IMG/VR virus record: IMGVR_UViG_3300034082_001922
Coordinates: 1-33,537 of that record
Length of the DNA: 33,537 nucleotides
Direction: 5' to 3' (one strand)
Source of the DNA: a virus
Below, in pieces: positions 1 to 6,604 of this stretch; within the stretch, counting starts at the first letter, position 1, and the number at the start of each line of letters is the position of its first letter. The position numbers and the translations under genes were made by a program. Below the pieces are notes generated by a model. That model was not told where the DNA came from. It saw nothing but the letters and a program-made list of their open reading frames with translations, and did no database searches.

Positions 1-2
1 GG

Positions 3-476
3 CGTATAATTCCTAGGTCAGTGGATTTTATTTGGTGTCACGATACCTTTCAGTACGTTACCAATCCAATGGAAAGCCTTGGGTTATGGAATGAACAAAT
101 GAATGTGAACGGTATGCTGATGTTGATATTTCCGCAATCTACATATTATGCATACAATAGATATCAAGCTCGCAGCCACAGTGGTTGCTATTATAATCAT
201 AATATTATAAACTTGATGTACATGTTGGCAGTCAATGGATTTGATTGTCGTGATGCATATTTTCTCAAAGAAGAAAATGATCCGTGGTTGTATGCAGCGG
301 TGTATAAATCGGACATTGCACCAATGGATCCAAAAACAACATCATGGTATGATCTGGCTGATCTTAACTTGTTGAGCGATAGTGTAGTTGATTGTCTTAC
401 TAGATTTGGACATGTCAGACAAGAAGAGATAGTCACTGCCTGGCTAGACAAAGACTTTCATTATCCTAAAGAATGA
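3..476 (+). CDS. SAM-dependent methyltransferase, C-terminal part (5'-truncated by window edge)
   Basis: The reading frame is open through the left edge of the window, so this is the 3' part of a gene that begins upstream; a GTG at 21 is internal rather than a start. The visible segment begins at the DFIWCHDTFQYVTNP stretch, which matches the region after the SAM-binding motifs of class I methyltransferases (acidic strand, then a 'bad-message' hydrophobic loop). It is followed by a NGMLMLIFPQ strand like the usual 'pGG.l.i..P' motif. The SAM-binding glycine loop is off-window. The substrate cannot be told; the neighbouring glycan genes make a sugar or lipid methylation plausible. Its stop overlaps the next start as ATGA. 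Confidence 0.6.
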   Translation, partial: RIIPRSVDFIWCHDTFQYVTNPMESLGLWNEQMNVNGMLMLIFPQSTYYAYNRYQARSHSGCYYNHNIINLMYMLAVNGFDCRDAYFLKEENDPWLYAAVYKSDIAPMDPKTTSWYDLADLNLLSDSVVDCLTRFGHVRQEEIVTAWLDKDFHYPKE

Positions 477-853
477 AACGGCTTGTTTTTTTGTTGTTAC
501 TTTTACCACTGTGGGCGTCAGCTGAATGGCTGCCGTTGGCCAAAGAAGATACGCTAGACGTATATTGGGATCCAGACACACTAATGTCTCGTGATGCCAA
601 CCGCACTGTGTTGATTCTAATCAACAATCTTAAAAAAACCAAACAAGATAAAGAAGCTTCTGTTATAGCTCAAGCTGAGTTAAACTGCGATAAACATGTG
701 CTCAGATATCAGGGCAGTAAAAGTTACACTAGAATTATGGGAAAAGGTACCGAAATATCAGAATTAGCTACATCAAAATATACAACATGGTTTAAAGTTC
801 CACCGAGCAATTATTTTGAAAGTTTTTTGATGTTTAATGCATGTAGAAACTAA
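473..853 (+). CDS. Secreted surface-adhesin E-like small protein
   Basis: A 126-aa protein with a clear Sec signal peptide: MKR, a run of leucines and phenylalanine, then a WASA|EW cleavage site near residue 17. The mature part has the pattern of the surface-adhesin protein E family (Adhesin_E): a WLPLAKEDTLDVYWDP opening, 'YWDPDTL' strand, a central 'AELNCD' cysteine segment and a final C near residue 124, which could pair as a disulfide in the periplasm. Start is the ATG of an ATGA overlap with the preceding gene. Adhesin_E proteins are typical of beta- and gammaproteobacteria, so a phage copy suggests acquisition from a host. The family assignment is by eye; the export signal is strong. 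Confidence 0.6.
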   Translation: MKRLVFLLLLLPLWASAEWLPLAKEDTLDVYWDPDTLMSRDANRTVLILINNLKKTKQDKEASVIAQAELNCDKHVLRYQGSKSYTRIMGKGTEISELATSKYTTWFKVPPSNYFESFLMFNACRN

Positions 854-936
854 AGCCTGGACACCAGGCTTTGTAGATATAATGCTGCTCTACGCTGTCT
901 TGACTCTATAATGGCCTGTAATATGCGTTGAATCAT
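850..936 (-). CDS. 28-aa arginine-rich microprotein
   Basis: A short minus-strand reading frame of 28 codons whose ATG overlaps the stop of the 55-aa gene upstream (ATGA at 933-936), the same coupling used by most genes here. The product begins MIQRILQAIIESRQRRAA, an amphipathic basic helix of a type common among tiny phage and proteobacterial proteins. Its last codons run through the hairpin at 852-872, and its stop overlaps the end of the convergent plus-strand gene by four bases. No function is known to me. Support is the start-stop overlap and helical composition only. Confidence 0.45.
   Translation of the reverse strand: MIQRILQAIIESRQRRAALYLQSLVSRL
852..872. terminator. Bidirectional hairpin between convergent genes
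   Basis: AAAGCCTGG (852-860), loop ACA, CCAGGCTTT (864-872): a perfect 9-bp stem with a 3-base loop. It sits at the junction of the plus-strand adhesin-E-like gene and the minus-strand pair. Flanking T runs are only three bases on each side, so it may be a weak terminator or mainly an RNA 3'-end stabiliser. Confidence 0.55.
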
Positions 937-1100
937 AGTCCTAGATACCGTTCGTTGCTGTAAGTCCATTGTTGAATCCAGTGCTCTACATCAGCTGCTG
1001 ACTTAGGATCTTTGCTTGCAATATATTGTTCTACATCGCTTTTGTATTGACTGGGGAACATTTCCTGTAGACGTTGTTTGAGGCTGTTAAAGTTGATCAT
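933..1100 (-). CDS. Conserved-type small phage protein (55 aa)
   Basis: A 55-aa acidic/helical protein beginning MINFNSLKQRLQEMF and ending ERYLGL. The start at 1100 was chosen because GGAAAAC lies just before the ATG and a late-type promoter box lies 20 bases upstream (1128-1120). A longer frame back to 1397 would run through the opposite gene and the divergent promoter region. Contains a tryptophan-rich 'VEHWIQQWTYS' segment. The function is unknown. It is likely co-transcribed with the 28-aa gene that follows. Confidence 0.6.
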   Translation of the reverse strand: MINFNSLKQRLQEMFPSQYKSDVEQYIASKDPKSAADVEHWIQQWTYSNERYLGL

Positions 1101-1119
1101 GTTTTCCTTTAGTATACTA

Positions 1120-1128
1120 GTATTTATG
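1120..1128 (-). promoter_or_regulatory. T4-late-type promoter box, minus strand
   Basis: CATAAATAC read on the minus strand, 7 of 8 bases of the T4 late consensus TATAAATA followed by C. It lies 20 bases before the 55-aa gene, leaving room for its ribosome binding site. It is back-to-back with the plus-strand late box at 1164, so this 77-base gap is a divergent late promoter region. Confidence 0.5.
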
Positions 1129-1163
1129 TTGTACTGCAACATATAAACAGAATACTTAAAAAT

Positions 1164-1172
1164 AATAAATAC
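1164..1172 (+). promoter_or_regulatory. T4-late-type promoter box, plus strand
   Basis: AATAAATAC, 7 of 8 matches to TATAAATA, only four bases before the ATG of the 508-aa gene. T4 late transcripts usually start about 5-7 bases past the box, so the mRNA should begin at or just inside the start codon (leaderless or nearly so). Confidence 0.45.
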
Positions 1173-1176
1173 ATTC

Positions 1177-2703
1177 ATGCGCGAAATTATTAATATCATA
1201 ACTGAAAGCCGCGGTCTTGGTGCCAGACGTCCTGGAGAGATCTTTGTTAATGCTGCTGGCGACGAAATACGAGTTAACACAGTCAACTTTTTTCCCGAAG
1301 GTGGTGGACAATTCCAAACTGCAGAAGAAACGCAAGATGCCGTTGATGCAGTAGTGCAACAACTGGGAGTCGCTCCAGAATCAGTAAATCGTCCCACCGC
1401 AGGAACATTGGCATTTGGTATTGCTGTATTTGATAGTGATACTGGTATTCTTGCCTACTTAAAATACTTTAAGACAGTACATCCTGATCCCACACAAAAT
1501 GACTGGAACAATCAAACAGGAATTCCAGGATTCAAATACAATTCAACTGCAGCCAAAAAAACTCAAAGCAGTGCAACGCCGCAGGATATTCTGACTCAAC
1601 AAGAAGATTTGACCGCTGAAGCTATTGCAATGCAAGTTGCAGCAAAGTTTCCAAATAGTACATTGGCTGAAGTGGCAATGCACTTGGCCAGAGGCGGTGA
1701 GTTACCTTATACATTTGCAGCACCAGTTGAAATGGATATTGGTGCATTCCAAGATTATTTTTGTGAACTGTTGCAGCCAATTGCATTACAAACAGGCCAG
1801 TACGACGGTGAAGCTCAAGACGCTGAAGCAATATTTTTACCTGAAGGCGGATATGCAACAGCATTGATCAGCTTTGGTAAGAACAAAACTGAAGGACTCA
1901 GTGATAGCGTAATGATTGGTCCTGATGGACGCAAGATGAAGGTCAGCAGCAAAGGTGGAAAAGGGGCCGATGCCAGTACCAAGAATTTATTGGACTGCGT
2001 GGCAGAATTAAAACAAACACCCACTGGTGAAAAATTGGTCAAGAAGTTTAAAAACACCATTGAGATATTAGAAACAGTTAAAAACAGTGGACAATCATTG
2101 GCACCATTGGTATTAGGACAACGATACGGTGTCATTGACGAAGGTGATGCCCAACTGGTGGTTAGTATTAAAAAAATGCCCTTGGTTGATATTACTAACA
2201 CCAAGAAACTAAAAATGCTTACGCCTACCTTACGCAAACTGGCAGAGCAACGTAGTACAAAAAATCCAACTAACACAAATTTATACTTTCATTTGATGGC
2301 AGCAATAGCTCACAGTGTGGCCGAACATGTGCGAGAGAACACCAGTTTTAACAAAGACGCTGCTGCTATTTTAAATAACAGTGCTCTAGTACAGGTATAT
2401 TCAAAAGTAACTGCGCGAGGCGATCAGTGGACATTGAACAAGTTCACGAGCAAATGGCCCGGTAGTGCAGTTACCACAGTAGAATTTAGTGCTGACAAAG
2501 GGTATTACAGCACAGGTATCAACGGTAACTTTACCTTTGCAGTTGATCCACCTAAAAAGAGTAAAGGTAGCAATTCTGAACAACCTGCCCCTGTGGCCAA
2601 GATGAAAGACCCAGAAGCTAGCATGAGTGCAGATAGGATCATTCGCCCCGGACGCCGCGCCGAACCACGTGACAAAGATTCCACCCCAAGACAAAAACGA
2701 TAA
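1177..2703 (+). CDS. Large phage protein of unknown function (508 aa), possibly virion-associated
   Basis: Starts MREIINIITESRGLGARRPGEI, a helix-turn opening often seen on large-phage virion and internal proteins. The middle holds 'VSSKGGKGADASTKNLLD' (about residues 249-266), a lysine/glycine loop that looks functional, and the tail is a low-complexity, basic, proline-rich segment (roughly 450-508) that is probably disordered. No signal peptide, membrane segment or known enzymatic motif was recognised. The late-type promoter box directly ahead argues for late expression, which fits a structural or packaged protein, but this is inference. It precedes the radical SAM gene by 8 bases. No SD is visible before the ATG. 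Confidence 0.7.
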   Translation: MREIINIITESRGLGARRPGEIFVNAAGDEIRVNTVNFFPEGGGQFQTAEETQDAVDAVVQQLGVAPESVNRPTAGTLAFGIAVFDSDTGILAYLKYFKTVHPDPTQNDWNNQTGIPGFKYNSTAAKKTQSSATPQDILTQQEDLTAEAIAMQVAAKFPNSTLAEVAMHLARGGELPYTFAAPVEMDIGAFQDYFCELLQPIALQTGQYDGEAQDAEAIFLPEGGYATALISFGKNKTEGLSDSVMIGPDGRKMKVSSKGGKGADASTKNLLDCVAELKQTPTGEKLVKKFKNTIEILETVKNSGQSLAPLVLGQRYGVIDEGDAQLVVSIKKMPLVDITNTKKLKMLTPTLRKLAEQRSTKNPTNTNLYFHLMAAIAHSVAEHVRENTSFNKDAAAILNNSALVQVYSKVTARGDQWTLNKFTSKWPGSAVTTVEFSADKGYYSTGINGNFTFAVDPPKKSKGSNSEQPAPVAKMKDPEASMSADRIIRPGRRAEPRDKDSTPRQKR

Positions 2704-2711
2704 TTATTAGT

Positions 2712-3560
2712 ATGCAACGACCTACTCTAGAAATCACAACCATGATTGGTTGTCCTCTGATGTGTAACTTCTGTCCTCAAGACAATCTACGTGATGCTTA
2801 CGGAGATGATGTCAAATACATGACCTTGGACACATTCAAAACTGCACTAAGTAAAGTGCCCAGCAATACCAGAATTGATTTTAGTGGCATGGCAGAAGTA
2901 TGGGTAAATCCTGCAGCCACTGACATGTTCGAACATGCGTTAGTGTCTGGTTTTAATATTGCAGTGTACACAACCTTGTACAACTGGACCATAGAAACTG
3001 CAGAACGTGTTTGCAAATTGTTATATCGTTACCGCGGACAGGTAGAAACGTTTAGTGTGCATTTTCCCGACGAGTATGGCAACATGAAGGGCTGGAAACA
3101 CAGCGCAGAATGGGAAGCAGTATTCCACATGATGACAGAAGCTGTTCAGGATTGCCGCATCAAGCTAGAAGCAATGACCATGAGTGATCACGGTCGGATA
3201 CACAAAGATTTGCAGCATCTTGGAATCCAACTGTACAACTGGTTTGGGCATGATCGCGCTGGCAGCCTTGACAAGAATCAAGTCAAGGAACAACCAATCA
3301 AGTTTGTCACTGAACATGTCCAACCAGTCAGATGCAGCAAGACCATCAACTATGACCAACATGTGTTGTTACCAAATGGTGATGTTGTGTTATGTTGTAT
3401 GGACTACGATAACAAACACGTAATTGGTAATCTAATTACTCAATCTTACCAAGACCTGTTTACTGGACCAGGCATGATGACGCTAATAAAAGAAAATATC
3501 AAGCCCTGTTATAGTTCAAAAACCCTGTGTAAGAGTTGCACAGATGCTGAATTTTATTGA
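2712..3560 (+). CDS. Radical SAM protein with SPASM-like C-terminus
   Basis: 282 aa. The radical SAM cluster motif CxxxCxxC is at C14-C18-C21 (GCPLMCNFCP), which would bind a [4Fe-4S] cluster and cleave SAM to a 5'-deoxyadenosyl radical. The C-terminal third has 'LPNGDVVLCCMDY', 'VIGNL' and a later C..C..C cluster (C270, C275, C278 approximately), typical of SPASM/Twitch auxiliary-cluster domains that modify peptides or proteins or act in sugar chemistry. No precursor-peptide gene is recognisable next door. Radical SAM enzymes need a reductant; the ferredoxin gene about 1 kb downstream is a candidate. The stop codon is inside the -35 box of the next promoter. The substrate is unknown. Confidence 0.85.
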   Translation: MQRPTLEITTMIGCPLMCNFCPQDNLRDAYGDDVKYMTLDTFKTALSKVPSNTRIDFSGMAEVWVNPAATDMFEHALVSGFNIAVYTTLYNWTIETAERVCKLLYRYRGQVETFSVHFPDEYGNMKGWKHSAEWEAVFHMMTEAVQDCRIKLEAMTMSDHGRIHKDLQHLGIQLYNWFGHDRAGSLDKNQVKEQPIKFVTEHVQPVRCSKTINYDQHVLLPNGDVVLCCMDYDNKHVIGNLITQSYQDLFTGPGMMTLIKENIKPCYSSKTLCKSCTDAEFY

Positions 3561-3585
3561 CATTAAACACGGATAGTTGTATACT
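3557..3585 (+). promoter_or_regulatory. Sigma70-type promoter with overlapping palindrome
   Basis: TTGACA (3557-3562), 17-base spacer, TATACT (3580-3585): near-perfect sigma70 match. The -35 contains the TGA stop of the radical SAM gene. The spacer and -10 are covered by a perfect inverted repeat at 3567-3593. Likely drives 3613-6604. Confidence 0.75.
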
Positions 3586-3593
3586 ATCCGTGT
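3567..3593. promoter_or_regulatory. Perfect 11-bp inverted repeat over the promoter (candidate operator)
   Basis: ACACGGATAGT (3567-3577), 5-base centre, ACTATCCGTGT (3583-3593). The repeat spans the spacer, the whole -10 box and the expected transcription start. There is no T run after it, so it is a poor terminator. Its placement fits a repressor operator or a 5'-end hairpin of the transcript. Confidence 0.5.
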
Positions 3594-3612
3594 ACTCCTT
3601 ACTTTAATTACT

Positions 3613-3792
3613 ATGACAAAAATTTATATTGCAATGGCAGAGATGTCGGATGGTAACCGTATCTTTGAACGTGCATACACTACTCGTGCAGCCGCCGAAG
3701 CAGCTATAGTAGTCATGATTAAAGAAATTGATGAAAATACCAATTGGGAAGTTGTTCCGGTAGTTGAGGAGATAGAGTTAGTGGACAATTAA
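3613..3792 (+). CDS. Small phage protein of unknown function (59 aa)
   Basis: Begins MTKIYIAMAEMSDGNRIFE and ends with an acidic valine-rich tail (VVEEIELVDN). ATG at 3613 is preferred over an upstream TTG at 3577 because the predicted transcript starts near 3592. There is no convincing SD. First gene behind the palindromic promoter. The opening is a beta strand followed by an alanine-rich helix, which is compatible with a small alpha/beta fold. The function is not recognised. Confidence 0.65.
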   Translation: MTKIYIAMAEMSDGNRIFERAYTTRAAAEAAIVVMIKEIDENTNWEVVPVVEEIELVDN

Positions 3793-3793
3793 G

Positions 3794-4342
3794 ATGTTCT
3801 TGTATCAGACTGTTCAATTCAAGAGAGTTAGAACTATAACCAGTAAATTGTTGACAATCGCACAGCAACAAAACGTAGAGTTAAAATCAACCATGCAGTT
3901 TGATACTGGTCTACTTGATGACCAGGTACCTGAGTTAGTTGAACAATTCAATGATATGGGACTAAAAGTGCAAATATTTAGAGAATTTATTTCTATGCCC
4001 AATCAAGGAATACATGTTCACCAGGATGGTAGTGAACAAAATCCTAAACATCTTGCAATCAATTGGCCAATTAAAAATTGCACAGGAACTTATATGTGCT
4101 GGTGGGAATACCGTGATTTACCAATAATTGAATCTGTGTTTTATGATCCAATTGATAAAAACAAAACTCCGCATAACTTTTATTCCCAAGATACAGCCAC
4201 TAAAATTGGAGAATGTGAAATTGTTACACCAACGTTGGTTAATATCAATCAGTATCATTCAGTTCAGAATACTAACGCTGTTAGAAGAATGATAAGTTTT
4301 AGATTTGAGCAGGAACCTTTTAATTTAATATATGATAAATGA
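3794..4342 (+). CDS. 2OG-Fe(II) dioxygenase-like protein
   Basis: 182 aa. The metal-binding triad of the 2-oxoglutarate/Fe(II) oxygenases is visible: H-Q-D in 'IHVHQDG' near residues 75-77, then a distal H in 'INQYHSVQN' near 154. An arginine in 'RRMISFRF' about ten residues later would bind 2-oxoglutarate. Between them are strands 'AINWPIKNC' and 'TYMCWWEY' of a double-stranded beta helix. Family members hydroxylate proteins, nucleic acids or small molecules; no substrate can be named. The start follows the previous stop by one base, and the 3' end overlaps the MazG-like gene by 11 bases. Base composition is more AT-rich than its neighbours. Confidence 0.6.
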   Translation: MFLYQTVQFKRVRTITSKLLTIAQQQNVELKSTMQFDTGLLDDQVPELVEQFNDMGLKVQIFREFISMPNQGIHVHQDGSEQNPKHLAINWPIKNCTGTYMCWWEYRDLPIIESVFYDPIDKNKTPHNFYSQDTATKIGECEIVTPTLVNINQYHSVQNTNAVRRMISFRFEQEPFNLIYDK

Positions 4343-4616
4343 TCAACTGACAGAAACATTAGTTATCACTCAAGAAGAGTGTGCTGAAGTAATACAAGAA
4401 ATATCTAAAATTTTTAGATTTGGTATAGACGAAATGCACAAATCTGGAATTGTTCATCGACGCAAATTAGAAATGGAAGTAGGTGATCTGTTGTGCATGA
4501 TAGACTTACTACTAGTACAGGGTATTATTAGTCAATCTGGATTAGATCTTGCCAAGGAACATAAAAAAAACAAACTCAAAATTTGGAGTAATATATTTAA
4601 AGAGGAAGCAGAATGA
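4332..4616 (+). CDS. MazG-like NTP pyrophosphohydrolase
   Basis: 94-aa all-alpha protein with the metal-binding signature EExxE (E15, E16, E19, in '[11 protein letters not shown]') and ExxD (E49, D52, in '[12 protein letters not shown]'). These are the defining residues of the MazG/dUTPase-like all-alpha NTP pyrophosphatases. Such phage enzymes hydrolyse nucleoside triphosphates to monophosphates and are thought to tune nucleotide pools or alarmone signalling during infection. The start overlaps the oxygenase gene and the end overlaps the ferredoxin gene by ATGA. Confidence 0.75.
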   Translation: MINDQLTETLVITQEECAEVIQEISKIFRFGIDEMHKSGIVHRRKLEMEVGDLLCMIDLLLVQGIISQSGLDLAKEHKKNKLKIWSNIFKEEAE

Positions 4617-4939
4617 CCTATGTAGTAACCGAAGCATGTATCAAATGTAAATATACTGATTGTGTCAGTGTATGTCCGGTAGACTGTTTTTACGAAGGGC
4701 CAAATTTTTTAGTGATCAATCCAGACGAATGTATTGACTGTGCAGTGTGTGTGCCCGAATGTCCGGTGAATGCCATTGTGCCTGACAACGATACAGACAT
4801 ACCAAACCTAGTACATTGGTTAGAAGTTAACAGTACGTTAAGCAAAGTATGGCCCACTATAACAAAACGTAAAGATCCATTAGCAACTGCCGAAGAATTT
4901 AAAGACATCAAAGACAAACAACATTTATTGGAGAAATAA
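4613..4939 (+). CDS. fdxA: 7Fe ferredoxin (FdxA type)
   Basis: 108 aa, very close in length and sequence to Azotobacter ferredoxin I. The cysteines match ligand for ligand: C9, C17 and C50 for the [3Fe-4S] cluster and C21, C40, C43 and C46 for the [4Fe-4S] cluster, with the conserved non-ligand C12 and C25. The stretch '[15 protein letters not shown]' is diagnostic, and the FdI-type C-terminal tail ('[12 protein letters not shown]') is complete. It is a cytoplasmic one-electron carrier. In this context the partners could be the radical SAM enzyme upstream or the RfbH-type dehydrase of the minus-strand operon; both are inference. It appears to be a host-derived auxiliary metabolic gene. Confidence 0.93.
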   Translation: MTYVVTEACIKCKYTDCVSVCPVDCFYEGPNFLVINPDECIDCAVCVPECPVNAIVPDNDTDIPNLVHWLEVNSTLSKVWPTITKRKDPLATAEEFKDIKDKQHLLEK

Positions 4940-5328
4940 TGACTGAACTGTATCGAGGATTACTATCTGTATTGAATCAAAAATTCAATGAGCTACTGGC
5001 TGAACTCAGAGATCATGTCAGAGGTTTCAAGAAAAAAACTACAGACGACAACAACTATCTGGATGTTGGCGTTATGGGATTTTGGAATTTTATGCTTGAA
5101 ATAATTTTTACCTTGTACGGACTTACATGTTATGCTGTTGGTATCACATTGACCGCGGCTCTGGCGATAGCATGCTATCCATTGTCTGCTTTGATTAACA
5201 GTTGTGCTTTGGTGTTGAAAAATACACGGCATCCAGAGTCACACTCAATTACAAATCAACAAACAGAGTCGGAGTTGACTCAATCACCAGTTATTATGAA
5301 AAAAGGAAAACAAAATAATGGATTATAA
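4939..5328 (+). CDS. Small membrane protein, two helices
   Basis: 129 aa. A charged N-terminal helix (1-45) is followed by a hydrophobic stretch of about 40 residues (about 46-92) that can form two membrane helices, [18 protein letters not shown] and [15 protein letters not shown] with neighbours. The hydrophilic tail is rich in Q, S and T. No family was recognised. Start overlaps the ferredoxin stop by one base (TAATG) and its end overlaps ahcY by 11 bases, so it is co-translated with these genes. Confidence 0.65.
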   Translation: MTELYRGLLSVLNQKFNELLAELRDHVRGFKKKTTDDNNYLDVGVMGFWNFMLEIIFTLYGLTCYAVGITLTAALAIACYPLSALINSCALVLKNTRHPESHSITNQQTESELTQSPVIMKKGKQNNGL

Positions 5329-6604
5329 AGTTGCAGATATTGCCCTAGCTGCTTGGGGTCGTAAAGAAATTGCTATTGCAGAGATTGAAATGCCAGGACT
5401 GATGGCAGTGCGTAACAAGTATCGTGCCAGCAAGCCCTTGTTAGGAGCACGGATTACTGGTAGTTTACACATGACTATCCAGACTGCAGTACTAGTTGAA
5501 ACGTTAATTGACCTTGGTGCTGAAGTAAGATGGTCAAGCTGTAATATCTTTAGCACTCAAGATCATGCTGCAGCAGCCCTGGCAGTTCAGGGCATTCCGG
5601 TGTTTGCATGGAAGGGCGAAACCGAAGAGGAATATTGGTGGTGTATTGAGCAAACAGTACGCGGTCCGGATGGTTGGACACCTAATCTACTATTAGATGA
5701 TGGACATGATTTGACTGCATGGGTACATGATCGTCATCCTGATCTATTACCAGCTATCATTGGCGTCAGCGAAGAAACCACAACTGGTATTCATAAACTG
5801 ATAGAACGTATTGCAGCAAGTACTCTAAAAATTCCAGCCATTAACGTCAACGACTCAGTCACCAAATCAAAATTTGATAACTTGTATGGTTGTCGTGAAA
5901 GCCTAGTGGATGCAATTAAACGTGCCACAGATGTAATGATAGCTGGCAAGACTGCAGTGGTATGTGGTTACGGTGATGTAGGCAAAGGATCGGCGCAGGC
6001 CCTACGTGCATTAAGTGCGCAAGTTTGGATCACTGAAGTTGATCCTATCTGTGCATTGCAGGCAGCGATGGAGGGATACCGCGTGGTAACTATGGATTAT
6101 GCCATGGACAAAGCAGATATCTTTGTCACTGCCACTGGTAACATTGATGTTGTTACTCGTGAGCATATGAATCATATGAAGAACAATGCTATTGTGTGCA
6201 ATATTGGACACTTTGATAGTGAAATTGATATTGCTGGATTGAGTGATTGTGCCTGGGACGAGATCAAGCCCTTGGTAGATCATGTCACGTTACCTAACGG
6301 AAACAAACTGATTATTTTGGCCAAAGGGCGCCTGGTAAACCTAGGATGTGCAACTGGGCATCCTAGTTATGTAATGAGCAACAGTTTTACTAATCAGGTG
6401 CTTGCACAGATTGAACTGTGGACCAATCATACAAAATATAGTAAAGTAGGAATTTATCTACTGCCCAAGCATGTGGATGAGGAAGTTGCTCGACTGCACC
6501 TAGATCATGTAGGTGCTAAATTAACTGGCTTAACTTCTAAACAAGCACACTACATTGGTGTGCCTGTTGAAGGTCCGTACAAGCCAGATACCTATAGGTA
6601 TTAA
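5318..6604 (+). CDS. ahcY: S-adenosylhomocysteinase
   Basis: 428 aa, full length for the short form of SAH hydrolase. Seen: the N-terminal '[11 protein letters not shown]' and '[16 protein letters not shown]' substrate-domain motifs, '[21 protein letters not shown]', the NAD-binding '[14 protein letters not shown]', and the terminal '[10 protein letters not shown]' that closes the NAD site. The enzyme splits SAH into adenosine and homocysteine and relieves product inhibition of SAM-dependent methyltransferases, of which this window has three. The ATG follows AAAAGGAAAAC, a usable SD. The stop shares the sequence TTAA with the stop of the convergent sugar operon, so both transcripts meet with no spacer. 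Confidence 0.95.
   Translation: MDYKVADIALAAWGRKEIAIAEIEMPGLMAVRNKYRASKPLLGARITGSLHMTIQTAVLVETLIDLGAEVRWSSCNIFSTQDHAAAALAVQGIPVFAWKGETEEEYWWCIEQTVRGPDGWTPNLLLDDGHDLTAWVHDRHPDLLPAIIGVSEETTTGIHKLIERIAASTLKIPAINVNDSVTKSKFDNLYGCRESLVDAIKRATDVMIAGKTAVVCGYGDVGKGSAQALRALSAQVWITEVDPICALQAAMEGYRVVTMDYAMDKADIFVTATGNIDVVTREHMNHMKNNAIVCNIGHFDSEIDIAGLSDCAWDEIKPLVDHVTLPNGNKLIILAKGRLVNLGCATGHPSYVMSNSFTNQVLAQIELWTNHTKYSKVGIYLLPKHVDEEVARLHLDHVGAKLTGLTSKQAHYIGVPVEGPYKPDTYRY

Noticed and set aside
901-912. TTGACT...TATAAT as a promoter
   Set aside because: The two boxes nearly touch, and 17 bases before TATAAT is GCTGCT; it lies within the minus-strand microprotein.
933-1397. A 154-aa minus-strand gene
   Set aside because: The extension beyond 1100 is antisense to the 508-aa gene and crosses both late promoters; the SD and promoter support a start at 1100.
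1815-2276. 153-aa minus-strand open frame
   Set aside because: It is a shadow of the 508-aa gene with hydrophobic low-quality composition and no start signal.
3567-3593. Hairpin as an intrinsic terminator after the radical SAM gene
   Set aside because: No T run follows and the repeat overlaps an almost perfect promoter; an operator is the better reading.
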